62,298 bases of DNA from Pseudocoprococcus catus (GCF_902381825.1 NZ_LR698973.1:2272614-2334911); one strand, 5' to 3'. Positions 41,733 through 51,277 are shown, numbered from the stretch's first letter. The notes: generated by a model from the letters alone, not told the origin. Made by a program: numbers and translations.

Positions 41733-43073
41733 TCAAGTTTCGCTTTTTCCTATTTTATTATAAAGAGAAGACAGGGAAATTCCCAATGCCTTCGCCGCTT
41801 TCTTCTTTCCATCCGTTGTCCTCCCGTATATATCCAGTGTATGCATAATCTCATTCTTCTCAAATTCACGAATTCTCTGATCAAGAGGAATGATATTCTC
41901 TTCCTGCATAACTTGCTGTCCCTGCAAAAGGCTCGGCGGTAGGCAATCCAGCGTAATCTCTGTGCTCAGTGCCATAAGTGCACAAAACTCTACGGTATTT
42001 CTTAATTCACGGACATTGCCCGGCCAATCATAGCAATACATTCTTTCTTTTACTTCATCCGTAAATGTATAATTTTGTTTATTCTGAATTTGTGCAATGT
42101 GAAGATAATGTTTCATTAAAGGCAGAATATCTTCTCTTCGCTCTCTCAAAGGCGGAATTGTCAATGGAAAAACAGCAATTCGATAAAATAAATCCATTCG
42201 AAACTTCTTTTCTTCTATGTACTGCTGCAAATTGACATTGCAGGCACTGATCAGTCGGATGTCAGTGTCAATTTCCTGGAGTCCGCCGATTCGTCTGAAT
42301 TTCTTTTCCTGCAGCACACGCAACAGCTTTGCCTGTAGATCATAATCCATTTCTGATATTTCGTCAAGAAAAAGCGTCCCGCCCTTTGCCGTTTCAAAAA
42401 GTCCAGGCTTGCCGCCTTTTCTGGCTCCGGTAAATGCACCATTTTCATAGCCAAACAATTCACTCTCAAGCATCGTCTTATTAAGCGCCGCACAGTTGAT
42501 GGCCACAAATGGCGCATCCCGGCGATCACTTTCATTGTGAATAGATTGAGCAAATAGTTCCTTACCGCATCCGCTTTCCCCCTGAAGTAAAATATTAACA
42601 GGGTGTCTGGCCACTTTTTTGGCTTTTGCAATAGTTTCTAATGTTTTGGGACTGCTGCAGATAATTTGTTCAAAACTATAGTGCGTACCGTTTGTTCTGC
42701 TTAAACGGTCCTTCATGACTTTCTCCTGTTCTTCCAATTTAAGCATCTTGTCCTTAATACAGTTAGCATTCATCATCGATGTAACAACGGATACACTGCC
42801 GACAACCTGTCCATCTTCCATGACCGGATAGACATCTGCGAAATACTCCTGATCATTTTCAACTCTAAACAAAGATTCCTGGGGTTTTCCATTCGCAATA
42901 ACATCCGGCACAACAGCTCCGGGACGAATATCTCGAATTGGCTTACCGCATATTTCTTCCAGACGATAGCCTATAAAACGACTATAGCTGCTGTTAAAAT
43001 ATAAAATTCTGGATTTTTCATCACACAATAGAACCCCCTGATTCATAGCCTCATATATATCCTTTTCCCTCAT
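41733..43073 (-). CDS. Sigma-54-dependent activator with PAS sensor
   Basis: A 446-residue enhancer-binding protein: N-terminal PAS domain (about 5-100), AAA+ domain with Walker A GESGCGKE (165-172), GAFTGA loop that contacts sigma-54 (212-217) and Walker B TLFLDEI (233-239), then a Fis-type helix-turn-helix at the C-terminus (DGKKKAAKALGISLSSLYNK). The PAS domain probably senses the operon's substrate or a cofactor. It lies directly upstream of the CitMHS-AtuA operon on the same strand; the intergenic space holds both the palindromes and the -24/-12 promoter. Confidence 0.92.
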   Translation of the reverse strand: MREKDIYEAMNQGVLLCDEKSRILYFNSSYSRFIGYRLEEICGKPIRDIRPGAVVPDVIANGKPQESLFRVENDQEYFADVYPVMEDGQVVGSVSVVTSMMNANCIKDKMLKLEEQEKVMKDRLSRTNGTHYSFEQIICSSPKTLETIAKAKKVARHPVNILLQGESGCGKELFAQSIHNESDRRDAPFVAINCAALNKTMLESELFGYENGAFTGARKGGKPGLFETAKGGTLFLDEISEMDYDLQAKLLRVLQEKKFRRIGGLQEIDTDIRLISACNVNLQQYIEEKKFRMDLFYRIAVFPLTIPPLRERREDILPLMKHYLHIAQIQNKQNYTFTDEVKERMYCYDWPGNVRELRNTVEFCALMALSTEITLDCLPPSLLQGQQVMQEENIIPLDQRIREFEKNEIMHTLDIYGRTTDGKKKAAKALGISLSSLYNKIGKSET

Positions 43074-43095
43074 CCTTATCCCCTTTTCTCATCCA

Positions 43096-43163
43096 ATATT
43101 TGTAACTGTTCAGAGCCAAGCAAAATTTCAAAAAAGAGGTTGGCTCTGAAAAGTTACAAATAT
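43096..43163. repeat. 24-bp inverted repeat, dispersed element
   Basis: The arms 43096-43119 and 43140-43163 are complementary over 23 of 24 positions (core TTTGTAACTGTTCAGAGCC), with a 20-base spacer. No T-run follows on either strand, so it is not a simple terminator. The arm's core TTTGTAACTGTTCA also appears at the very end of the window (62285-62298), which suggests a repeat family present in many intergenic regions. Confidence 0.65.
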
Positions 43164-43216
43164 TTTATTTTTGGAGTCTGCCTGAAACTGAAGCTCATTT
43201 GAAATACAGCATTCAT

Positions 43217-43996
43217 TCAGGCCCTCAGATATGTCCGCATATTCTGAAGTGCTGATTTTTCTATTCTTGAAATCTGAGCCTGCGAAATGGCCAGTTCATC
43301 CGCTACTTCCATCTGGGTCTTTCCTTCATAAAAACGCATTTTGATAATCCTGTTCTCCCGATGACTGAGTCTTTTCATTGCATCATTCAACGCCAGATTC
43401 TCAACCCAGCTGTTTTCACCATTTTTCCTGTCGCTGACCTGGTCCATAATACACAACGCATCCCCACCATCGGTATAAACCGGTTCATATAAAGACATCG
43501 GGCTCTGAATGGCATCCAGTGCAAAGACAATGTCTTCCTTCGGAATGCCCGTTTCCTCAGCTATTTCCATTACTGTCGGTTCACGATTATTTCTTGTAAT
43601 CAAAGCCTCTCTGGCGTATATCGCCTTATAAGCCGTATCTCTTAAAGAGCGACTGACTCGTATAGCACTGTTATCCCGCAGAAAACGACGAATTTCTCCA
43701 ACGATCATAGGTACAGCATAAGTGCTGAAACGTACACCTTGTGTTAAATCGAAGTTGTCGATTGCTTTTATAAGGCCGATACAGCCCACCTGAAAAAGAT
43801 CGTTGACATTTTCATTGGTACCCGAGAAACGCTGTATAACACTGAGAACCAGCCTGAGATTACCATTGATAAAACGCTCTCTGGCCCGCAGATCATGGCT
43901 CTTGATCCTCTTCATCAACATTTCCTTCTCGTCTTCTTTCAGGAGCGGCAGTTTTGCCGTATTGACACCGCAAATCTCCACTTTGTATCCAGCCAT
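43217..43996 (-). CDS. sigG: RNA polymerase sporulation sigma factor SigG
   Basis: A 259-residue forespore sigma factor. Hallmarks are the start YKVEICGVNTAKLPLL (the CsfB/anti-sigma contact region), region 2 (RARERFINGNLRLVLSVIQR, then FQVGCIGLIKAIDNFDL), region 3 (REPTVMEIAEETGIPKEDIV) and region 4 with its helix-turn-helix (TQMEVADELAISQAQISRIE). It directs late genes in the developing spore. GGAGG precedes the ATG. In many Clostridia sigG directly follows sigE; here other genes lie between them. Confidence 0.95.
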   Translation of the reverse strand: MAGYKVEICGVNTAKLPLLKEDEKEMLMKRIKSHDLRARERFINGNLRLVLSVIQRFSGTNENVNDLFQVGCIGLIKAIDNFDLTQGVRFSTYAVPMIVGEIRRFLRDNSAIRVSRSLRDTAYKAIYAREALITRNNREPTVMEIAEETGIPKEDIVFALDAIQSPMSLYEPVYTDGGDALCIMDQVSDRKNGENSWVENLALNDAMKRLSHRENRIIKMRFYEGKTQMEVADELAISQAQISRIEKSALQNMRTYLRA

Positions 43997-44079
43997 ACAA
44001 ATACCTCCGCATCATTAGATTGAGAATTCATCCCAAACATAATGATGCGCATGATGAGGTCATTTTATGCAATGCTGTA

Positions 44080-44850
44080 TCAGGAAATATCTGCCGCCTT
44101 CTCAAAAGGAATTGTGCCGCCAAAAATATCCAACGCACTGCCAATTGTCACATCCAGACGACGGTTGCCAAGTTTTTTTAATAATTCAACATCATCAAGA
44201 GATCCAACACCGCCGGCATAAGTAATCGGAATGCCATCCCAGACGCCAAGCATTGATGCAAGTTCTTCCTCTATTCCGGAGGCTTTGCCTTCCACATCCA
44301 CTGCATGAATCAGGAATTCACTGCAGTAAGGCGCCAGAAGATTCAGTGTCTCTTCGTTCACAACATGTTCCGTAAACTTTTGCCAACGATCTGTGACAAT
44401 ATAATAAAGTCCATCCTTTTTGCGGCAGCTCAGATCCAGAACCAAATGTTCTCTGCCAACAGATTCATGGATTGCTTTTAAATGTTCAAAATTAATCTTT
44501 CCTTCCTTAAACACATAAGAAGTGACAATAACATGTGAAGCGCCGGCGCGAATAAACTTCATCGCGTTATCACTATGAATGCCGCCGCCGATCATCAGAC
44601 CGCCCGGAAAAGCCTCAAGTGCTCCCAGGGCCTGAGCAAGGTCTGCATCATAGTACTCAGAGCCTTCGGGATTTAAAAGGATAATATGACCGCCAATCAG
44701 TCCTTTCTCCCTGTATAATCTGGCATACCAGGCTGCATCCTGTTCTGAAACAAAATTGTCAATGGCCTGGTTCATTTCATCCTTTAAACTGCCGCCTACA
44801 ATCTGTTTCACCTTTCCATTATGTATATCAATACACGGTCTGAATTTCAT
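44080..44850 (-). CDS. hisA: HisA-type isomerase (eukaryotic-like HIS6)
   Basis: A 256-residue TIM-barrel enzyme of histidine biosynthesis that converts ProFAR to PRFAR. The start FRPCIDIHNGKVKQIVGGSL carries the first catalytic Asp; VLDLSCRKKDG (about 130) holds the second half-barrel active site, and the C-terminal phosphate loop reads GGVGSLDDVELL. The HNGKVKQIVGGSL start and sequence style resemble fungal/plant HIS6 rather than the usual bacterial HisA. It stands without other his genes here. I start at the ATG at 44850 with GGAGG 7 bases upstream. Confidence 0.88.
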   Translation of the reverse strand: MKFRPCIDIHNGKVKQIVGGSLKDEMNQAIDNFVSEQDAAWYARLYREKGLIGGHIILLNPEGSEYYDADLAQALGALEAFPGGLMIGGGIHSDNAMKFIRAGASHVIVTSYVFKEGKINFEHLKAIHESVGREHLVLDLSCRKKDGLYYIVTDRWQKFTEHVVNEETLNLLAPYCSEFLIHAVDVEGKASGIEEELASMLGVWDGIPITYAGGVGSLDDVELLKKLGNRRLDVTIGSALDIFGGTIPFEKAADIS

Positions 44851-44954
44851 TGTTCCGCCTCCATTTACACTTTTGGCCTTATTATATCCAAAATAAAATA
44901 ATTCTTCAAGCCGCATCATATATTTTAGAGATAGCATTATCGGAGAATTGTTTT

Positions 44955-45215
44955 ATGCGTATCTGTGAACTCCGCGAAAAAGAAGTTATTAACATCCGGG
45001 ACTGTCAGCGTTTGGGTCGTGTTCTGGATATTGAATTTGATCTTCATACAGGCGTCATCTGTCAGCTGATCCTTCCGGGGCCCTCCCGTTTCTGCGGTTT
45101 CTTCGGCCGAGATGCCGAATATCTGATCGGTTGGAAATGCATCCGCCAAATTGGTGCAGATATCATTCTTGTGGACGTTGATCTCGAAAAATGTATGCAA
45201 AAACCGACGAATTAA
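44955..45215 (+). CDS. YlmC/YmxH-family PRC-barrel protein
   Basis: An 86-residue protein starting MRICELREKEVINIRDCQRL, with a PRC-barrel pattern (GRVLDIEFDLHTGVICQLIL, then the GWKCIRQIGADIILVDVDLE end). YlmC/YmxH genes lie near sporulation and division genes in Firmicutes and are linked to sporulation, but no biochemical role is known. GGAG is 9 bases upstream of the ATG. It is divergent from hisA and just upstream of nrdR. Confidence 0.83.
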   Translation: MRICELREKEVINIRDCQRLGRVLDIEFDLHTGVICQLILPGPSRFCGFFGRDAEYLIGWKCIRQIGADIILVDVDLEKCMQKPTN

Positions 45216-45216
45216 A

Positions 45217-45245
45217 TTGACCTGTGATTCACAATTGTTTATAAT
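45217..45245 (+). promoter_or_regulatory. nrdR promoter
   Basis: A -35 TTGACC (45217-45222) and a perfect -10 TATAAT (45240-45245) have a 17-bp spacer, 45 bases before the nrdR start. Confidence 0.75.
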
Positions 45246-45290
45246 AAACGGTAGCAGGGAGTTTTCCCTTTTGTACAGGAGGAAGAATAT

Positions 45291-45746
45291 ATGAAGTGCC
45301 CATTTTGCAGTGCAGAAGATACTCGTGTTATTGACTCACGTCCGACTGACGACAATGCTTCTATTCGACGTCGCCGCCAATGTCCGGTTTGCGGCAAACG
45401 TTTTACGACTTACGAGAAAATCGAGACACTGCCATTAATCGTCATCAAGAAAGACAACAATCGTGAACCCTATGACCGCTCCAAAATCGAAGCCGGCATC
45501 GTTCGTTCCTGTCATAAACGCCCGATTTCAACCGCTCAGATTACAGCGATTGTGGATGATATTGAAACGGCTCTTTACAACAGAGAGGACCGCGAAATTC
45601 CGACAATGGTCATCGGAGAGCTTGTCATGGATCACCTGAAGGATCTGGATCCTGTAGCCTATGTTCGATTTGCCTCCGTTTACCGTGAATTTAAAGATAT
45701 CGATACATTTATGGATGAGATTAAGAGCCTTCTCTCATCTAACTAA
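45291..45746 (+). CDS. nrdR: Transcriptional repressor NrdR
   Basis: A 151-residue repressor of ribonucleotide reductase genes. An N-terminal zinc ribbon (CPFC at 3-6 and CPVC at 31-34, with DTRVIDSRPT and RRRRQCPVCGKRFTTYE) binds DNA, and an ATP-cone domain (about 49-139, beginning VIKKDNNREPYDRSKIEAGI) senses ATP/dATP. Length and motifs are fully typical. AGGAGG lies a few bases before the ATG. It has its own promoter and a strong convergent terminator. No nrd genes are in this window. Confidence 0.97.
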   Translation: MKCPFCSAEDTRVIDSRPTDDNASIRRRRQCPVCGKRFTTYEKIETLPLIVIKKDNNREPYDRSKIEAGIVRSCHKRPISTAQITAIVDDIETALYNREDREIPTMVIGELVMDHLKDLDPVAYVRFASVYREFKDIDTFMDEIKSLLSSN

Positions 45747-45842
45747 ACGAGATGAAACACATTTTTCGAATTTCACTCGCTATCGCAACAGTCGCAAAGG
45801 TCTTGTGCCAGCACAGACTTTTTCTCGTTGTTAGCGTAAATC

Positions 45843-45912
45843 AAAAAGGAAGCTATTCCATCACCCATTCTGTTTGATAACAGAATGGGTTTAGAATAGC
45901 TTCCTTTTTTTA
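45843..45912. terminator. Strong bidirectional terminator between nrdR and the transglutaminase gene
   Basis: A long two-part stem: outer arms AAAAAGGAAGCTATTC and GAATAGCTTCCTTTTT, inner arms CCCATTCTGTT and AACAGAATGGG with a four-base loop. T-runs follow on both strands. The genes on both sides converge on it. Confidence 0.9.
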
Positions 45913-48249
45913 TTTCTTTTTTATCTCCCTTTGAATTCTGCAGCATATCTGCACACACTGTTCATAGGTTTCCTCCGACAGCATATCTTCACCGAAAGCT
46001 GCCTGATAGAGTTTTTCCATGAGAAAAGTCAATTTCTCCGGCTTTACCGTCTGGACTCTGGACTGAAGCCATTTAATATAAGCCCAGTCATCCATTTCCG
46101 TATCTGTTCGAATACCTGACTGATCCAGCTCATCCGTCAAGTGTGCCCACATTGCAAGCAATGCTTTATTACGATTGACACGGCTGTAATGCCGGGGCTG
46201 ATTCTGTCTGCGCCTGTAAACATACACACCCAAACCGGCAATAACAATCATCAAAGCCATGCCGAGCACTATTTTTACTGCGGCAGAAATGCCCTGATTT
46301 ATCCTGGAAATATCGGTATTTACACCGGTCTTTGTCTCCTCTGTACGATCATTATCATTACGACTCTCTGAAACAATTTCTGTACTTTCAGTATGATTTC
46401 CAGTATCACCGATATCCGAGATTGTCTCTGTACTGTCTGTATAATGATTGCTGACATTATCGGTACTTTCTGAATGGCTGCTGTTTTCCTGAGTTGGCGA
46501 ATAATTAGATGTCTGCACGCTGTCCGCTGGGGTCATATCCACTGGCACCCATATACCCTGTGACGCATTATAAACTTCCACCCAGGCATGTCCTCTGTAT
46601 CCGGTCACATCTGCCCTATAACCATCTGAAGCACTGTCTGCTTTGAAATCATCCGGCCAGATGACATACCCTGTCACATATCTGGCAGGAATACCCGCCA
46701 TTCGAAGCATCATCACCCCTGCAGATGCAAAATGCGTGCAATAACCTTTTCTCTGTCTGCCAAAGAAATCCTCAATCACATTACTGCCATCAGGTACAGA
46801 TTCAAGATTATCTTTTTGATAGGTGCAGGTTTCCCATAAAATATTCTGTATCTGAGCAACCCACTGGGATACCGATAAATCCCCATTCTCGTCCTGTATG
46901 ACCTGCACTGCGGCTTCTAAGGAAGGCAGTCCATCCGGCACATTCAGATAATTGGCTTGTACATACCGATTGTAGATATCGAACAACTCCGCTCCATTAC
47001 CTGAAAAAATACCCGATACGTCTGCATTTGACAATAAAGCATCGTTATCAGTCAACGGATACCCCTGAAAGTCTCTGTTTGATGATGATTTAAGATAACT
47101 GTCACCTTCCATTTCTATCCCATCTGTATCAATGCCATAGGGCGCCCATGTGCACGTTTTGCCTGCGGACACATTGGAGATAATATAATTAACAGTACTC
47201 GTTTCATCAGATAATCTATCCAGACAATCATACAGCTGTTTCGCCCACAGCGCCTTTGCTTCATCATAGCTCAGACTGCCAGATACCGTCCAATTCTGAT
47301 ATTCATTCTGTAAGCTGTTATCTGTAATCACATTCCACTGTTCTGTCTGTGTATTAAAGCCATCACCGACAAACCCCTTCAGATATATGGCTGCTTCCGG
47401 CTTTTTATCCGTCCATATTTTCAGCTTCGTCCTACCAGACTGTACCGGAGAATGATTCGACACCTGCCACTCCCTGTCACCCAGAAAGACTGATAAAACC
47501 TGCTCCGAAGCGGCCATCATTTTCTGAGGATATTTCTTCACCGCTTCATAATGGCTGCGCATATATTCCGCTGCAAAATTATCGGCAATATAATAACTCG
47601 ATCCAAATATAACTGCCATCAGCACCAAAGCAAAGAGACCGTTTTTCATGGCTTTTGCATTGAATATCCGGCTTCGTCCCGAAACACTCGCTGATAAAAA
47701 GGCCGTCAGTCCTCCACAAAATACTGTTGTCATCACCATTATCCGAATATCCGGAAAACGATTCAGCAGCAGCGACATTGCAAGCACCAGACCGGTAAAA
47801 AACAACGGCAGACGTTTTAAACGCCATATGCTGACTGCATATCCCACTGCCAGCACTAATATTCCCAGTACAAGCACATAAAAAAACATACTCTCTGCGG
47901 CCTCGGTTTTCCCTGCGGACAACTGCAGATCAATCTGATAATAATTGCGGACAGCATCTGAAAAGCCGTTCAGCCATGCATTCAGCCCGGAGACTGCCTT
48001 TGTATGATTAGTATATATGGAGACTGCCAATATACCCATCGCAGTCGGACATGCGATGCTCAGTTTTTGAAGTATCTGGATAATTTCAAATATCAGGCAG
48101 AAAATCAGCGCCGCGGCCAATAACATTAGAAAATCAGGGGATAGTCCCACATTTTCACATACCCAGCAAAGCCATCCGGCAGACCAGAATCCAAGCATTA
48201 TTCCCTGCATGGCCGCTGCCGCAATCAACGTCTTATGTTTATTTTTCAT
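45910..48249 (-). CDS. Membrane transglutaminase-like protein (TgpA/DUF3488-type)
   Basis: A 779-residue protein with about six N-terminal membrane helices (10-235), an extracytoplasmic part with a papain-like transglutaminase core (about 500-590) bearing the catalytic Cys in GYCTHFASAGVMMLRMAGIP, His in GYRGHAWVEVY and Asp in WVPVDMTPAD, a Ser/Thr/Asn-rich repetitive linker (about 595-650), one more helix (about 665-690) and a cytoplasmic DUF4129-like tail. It is the third gene of a MoxR-DUF58-transglutaminase operon, a common trio of unknown function thought to act on the envelope. AAAGGA lies just before the ATG. Confidence 0.88.
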   Translation of the reverse strand: MKNKHKTLIAAAAMQGIMLGFWSAGWLCWVCENVGLSPDFLMLLAAALIFCLIFEIIQILQKLSIACPTAMGILAVSIYTNHTKAVSGLNAWLNGFSDAVRNYYQIDLQLSAGKTEAAESMFFYVLVLGILVLAVGYAVSIWRLKRLPLFFTGLVLAMSLLLNRFPDIRIMVMTTVFCGGLTAFLSASVSGRSRIFNAKAMKNGLFALVLMAVIFGSSYYIADNFAAEYMRSHYEAVKKYPQKMMAASEQVLSVFLGDREWQVSNHSPVQSGRTKLKIWTDKKPEAAIYLKGFVGDGFNTQTEQWNVITDNSLQNEYQNWTVSGSLSYDEAKALWAKQLYDCLDRLSDETSTVNYIISNVSAGKTCTWAPYGIDTDGIEMEGDSYLKSSSNRDFQGYPLTDNDALLSNADVSGIFSGNGAELFDIYNRYVQANYLNVPDGLPSLEAAVQVIQDENGDLSVSQWVAQIQNILWETCTYQKDNLESVPDGSNVIEDFFGRQRKGYCTHFASAGVMMLRMAGIPARYVTGYVIWPDDFKADSASDGYRADVTGYRGHAWVEVYNASQGIWVPVDMTPADSVQTSNYSPTQENSSHSESTDNVSNHYTDSTETISDIGDTGNHTESTEIVSESRNDNDRTEETKTGVNTDISRINQGISAAVKIVLGMALMIVIAGLGVYVYRRRQNQPRHYSRVNRNKALLAMWAHLTDELDQSGIRTDTEMDDWAYIKWLQSRVQTVKPEKLTFLMEKLYQAAFGEDMLSEETYEQCVQICCRIQREIKKK

Positions 48250-48284
48250 CTTTTTTCCTTTTATTTATCACTATAATCCATTGA

Positions 48285-49391
48285 TCAAACACGGAGCATG
48301 CATTTTCCCATGGATGTCTCCATATCTTTTTCATCAAAATGCCCTACCGGTTCATCTGCCGTAAGGATATCCCCGGATAATCTGAGGGTAATATCTGCCG
48401 CATACAAACCATACGGAAATGCTTCTTTATACATTACTTTCAGATCCATATTCTCATCATAGCAGGCTGCTGACATCAGATAGCCTGTCACCTCATAAAT
48501 GTCCTCTATTTTGCTGATACGCTGTTTACAAAGATGTCTGCCTTCCAAATCATACCAGACAATAAAATGCCGGCAATTCTGTTCCAGTAAAGCATTCGAA
48601 ACAGACAATGCTGCCTCAATCAAAGCCGCCATATGCTGCTTTTCTGCTTTAGATGCAGCATAAAAATCTATAAAAATGCCTACTGCAAGGCAGATAGGTT
48701 CACCGGCTTCCCTCACGTAGAGTTCATCATTTCGCGCTGTCAATTTCCAGTGAACCGTCTGAAGTCTGTCCCCCGGACGATAAGGACGAATTTGATAAGT
48801 CTGCGAAGCATCATTACCGGCAGCCTCCGGTTCGTCCTCCTCAGTCTCTCCTGCAAAGTGCCGTACTCCCGCCGAAATTGCAGCTGCTGTATCATAAATC
48901 TGCGGTAAAATAGTTATCTCTCCAGTCAAATTGACTTTTTTCGTCAGGCAGAATAAATGAAAAATATCCCAAATCCGAATCCTGCCTGCAAACACATGCA
49001 TCTTACCGCAGTTGTCACCGGAAATCTGACATACTGTAGTCACCGCTGTCCCCTGTTTTCGGCCGTTGTCAAAACTTACGGCATACTTCTCTTTCTTTCC
49101 TGTAAAATGGGATAAGCAAATAATTTCCGCATGAATACTCCCGATTAAAAACGGCAGTCTGTTCTCCAATCTGAAAAGAAGTTGAACACCTTTATTCTTC
49201 TCTGCCGCCGGAACAGGGATTTTCATGGAGACTTTCAACATCTGTCGCTGTATCAACAACAACAGCAATAACAGTACAAAAAGTAGCAATGCCGCCACAA
49301 AAAACATGGTCACTGCAGCATCCTCAAAAACAACAGACTCATAAGCCGCAAATATCAGCAGTCCGAGATAAATCATCCATCGTATCATCAT
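48285..49391 (-). CDS. DUF58 domain protein
   Basis: A 368-residue protein with two adjacent membrane helices at the start (about 5-48) and a cytoplasmic DUF58 domain resembling a von Willebrand A fold. The family core is YRPGDRLQTVHWKLTARNDE (about 205-224), followed by LYVREAGEPICLAVGIFIDF. It overlaps the MoxR gene by 4 bases (ATGA), so the two are translated in step. DUF58 proteins partner with MoxR ATPases; together with the membrane transglutaminase they may assemble or modify an envelope component. Confidence 0.9.
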   Translation of the reverse strand: MMIRWMIYLGLLIFAAYESVVFEDAAVTMFFVAALLLFVLLLLLLLIQRQMLKVSMKIPVPAAEKNKGVQLLFRLENRLPFLIGSIHAEIICLSHFTGKKEKYAVSFDNGRKQGTAVTTVCQISGDNCGKMHVFAGRIRIWDIFHLFCLTKKVNLTGEITILPQIYDTAAAISAGVRHFAGETEEDEPEAAGNDASQTYQIRPYRPGDRLQTVHWKLTARNDELYVREAGEPICLAVGIFIDFYAASKAEKQHMAALIEAALSVSNALLEQNCRHFIVWYDLEGRHLCKQRISKIEDIYEVTGYLMSAACYDENMDLKVMYKEAFPYGLYAADITLRLSGDILTADEPVGHFDEKDMETSMGKCMLRV

Positions 49392-50359
49392 ACATTCTTT
49401 CTCCGGACGGTGGGCCGTTCTGTTTCATTGATAATCTGTTCGATCAATCCCTCTGCCGTTACATGGTTAATTCTTGCTTTGGCATTCAGCCGGATACGAT
49501 GAATCGCCACATCATAAAAAATATCCGCCACATCATCCGGATAGACAAATTTTCTTCCTCGAAGCCAGGCACAGCTTTTGGCCATAGCCGCCAGCGCCAC
49601 TGTTCCTCTCGGGCTTATGCCTAGCTCGATCATGTCGTTATTTCTCGTCCTATTCACCAGCCGCACCATATATTTATAAATGGCATTATGCACATAGATC
49701 TGCTCCGCCTCACGGCGCGCTTCCAAAAGAGATGCCGCATCCATGACTTTCATCACATCATTTAACGGGTCTCCTGCAGATTTGCCCTTCAGAATAGCAA
49801 TCTCATCTTCAGGATTCGGATATCCCATGGTCAGACAAATCATAAAACGGTCCACCTGGGATTCTGGCAACATCTGCGTACCGGCGCTCCCCACCGGATT
49901 CTGGGTGGCCAGTACAATAAAAGGATTCGGTACCGGTTTGGTGATGCCATCCACTGTCACGCTGCCCTCCTCCATGACTTCCAGAAGCGCCGATTGGGTT
50001 TTCGGCGATGTACGGTTAATTTCGTCCGCAAGAAATAGATTGCACATAACAGCTCCCGGCTGATAGACAAATTTTCCGCTGCTTTTCTCATACATGGAAA
50101 ATCCTACAATATCTGCCGGAAGAATATCCGGTGTAAACTGAACACGATTCTGCTTTAAATCCATGGCCTTTGAAAAAGCCAGTGCCATGGTGGTCTTTCC
50201 AACTCCAGGTATATCATCCAGTAAAATATGCCCGCCGGCAATCATCGCCGCCATAACTTTCAAAATGCAGGTGTCTTTTCCGATAACTGCCTTTTTAACT
50301 TCCGCCATTACAGCATTTGCCTTTTGTAAATTTACAGACTGCATCCGTATTTTCTCCAT
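49388..50359 (-). CDS. MoxR-family AAA+ ATPase
   Basis: A 323-residue ATPase: Walker A DDIPGVGKTTMALAF (about 49-63), Walker B LFLADEINRTSP (about 108-119), sensor 1 IVLATQNPVGSAG (about 147-159) and a C-terminal lid with SPRGTVALAAMAKSCAWLRG. MoxR proteins act as chaperones that activate partner proteins, often those with von Willebrand A domains such as the DUF58 protein encoded next. First gene of the three-gene operon. Confidence 0.93.
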   Translation of the reverse strand: MEKIRMQSVNLQKANAVMAEVKKAVIGKDTCILKVMAAMIAGGHILLDDIPGVGKTTMALAFSKAMDLKQNRVQFTPDILPADIVGFSMYEKSSGKFVYQPGAVMCNLFLADEINRTSPKTQSALLEVMEEGSVTVDGITKPVPNPFIVLATQNPVGSAGTQMLPESQVDRFMICLTMGYPNPEDEIAILKGKSAGDPLNDVMKVMDAASLLEARREAEQIYVHNAIYKYMVRLVNRTRNNDMIELGISPRGTVALAAMAKSCAWLRGRKFVYPDDVADIFYDVAIHRIRLNAKARINHVTAEGLIEQIINETERPTVRRKNV

Positions 50360-50492
50360 ATTTCCTCCATATTGATTGGCCTTTTTTATTATTTTACATG
50401 ATTTATTCTGTCAATTCAATCCTTTCAACACTTTAGATGCATTTTAGATGCAGCCGTCAAAACGTCCTGCAGCTACAATCCTTTTTCTGACC

Positions 50493-51233
50493 TCAGGCTC
50501 CTTCCATACGGACAATATCTTTTTTCAGGCGTCCGATAATCTTTTTCTCCAGCCTTGAGATATAGGATTGGGAAATGCCGAGAAAATCTGCTACTTCCTT
50601 CTGGGTTTTTTCTTCACCGTCAGCCGTTCGTATGCCAAATCGAAGCTGAATGATTGTCTTTTCTCTCGGCGACAGCTTTGCCAGAGCTTTATACAGCAGA
50701 TGATAATTAACTTCCTCCTCCATTTTATTGTAGATCACATTTTCATCCGTCCCCAGAATATCAGACAAAAGTAATTCATTGCCGTCCCAGTCTACATTCA
50801 GCGGTTCATCAATGGATACCTCCATTTTCAGTTTGCTGCTGCGCCGCAGATACATCAAAATCTCATTTTCAATACATCTTGACGCATAAGTGGCCAGCTT
50901 AATATTTTTATCGGGATTATAAGAATTAATGGCTTTGATCAGCCCGATGGTTCCAATAGAAATCAAATCTTCCATTCCTGCACCGGTATTATCAAATTTT
51001 CTTGCAATATAGACAACCAGTCGCAGATTATGTTCAATCAGAATATTACGTCCGTGCTCTCTTTCTGCCTCCGTTGCCAACATAGCAATGGCATTTTTCT
51101 CCTCCTCTCCCTCTAACGGCACAGGAAGTACATCCGTCCCGCTGATATAATGAATTTCTCCGTTTGATTTATAAATAATGCTTCTGAATCCCCGCACCAT
51201 ACGATATCCCGCATAATTGATTGTCCGCATCAC
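50493..51233 (-). CDS. sigE: RNA polymerase sporulation sigma factor SigE
   Basis: A 246-residue mother-cell sigma factor. The first about 27 residues are a pro-peptide ([20 protein letters not shown] covers the cleavage region) that keeps pro-SigE inactive until cut by SpoIIGA. Region 2 ([20 protein letters not shown], then [20 protein letters not shown]), and region 4 ([20 protein letters not shown]) are complete. AGGAGG lies 7 bases before a GTG at 51233, and an ATG follows at 51230; either could start. It lies 44 bp after the spoIIGA remnant and shares its promoter. Confidence 0.95.
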   Translation of the reverse strand: MMRTINYAGYRMVRGFRSIIYKSNGEIHYISGTDVLPVPLEGEEEKNAIAMLATEAEREHGRNILIEHNLRLVVYIARKFDNTGAGMEDLISIGTIGLIKAINSYNPDKNIKLATYASRCIENEILMYLRRSSKLKMEVSIDEPLNVDWDGNELLLSDILGTDENVIYNKMEEEVNYHLLYKALAKLSPREKTIIQLRFGIRTADGEEKTQKEVADFLGISQSYISRLEKKIIGRLKKDIVRMEGA

Positions 51234-51277
51234 GTCATTACCTCCTGATTTATGATGATTTTACCTATCTGATGCGC

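Noticed and set aside
43096..43163. Inverted repeat as the sigG terminator
   Set aside because: No T-run follows on the minus strand, and a second partial copy upstream of mraZ argues for a dispersed repeat instead.
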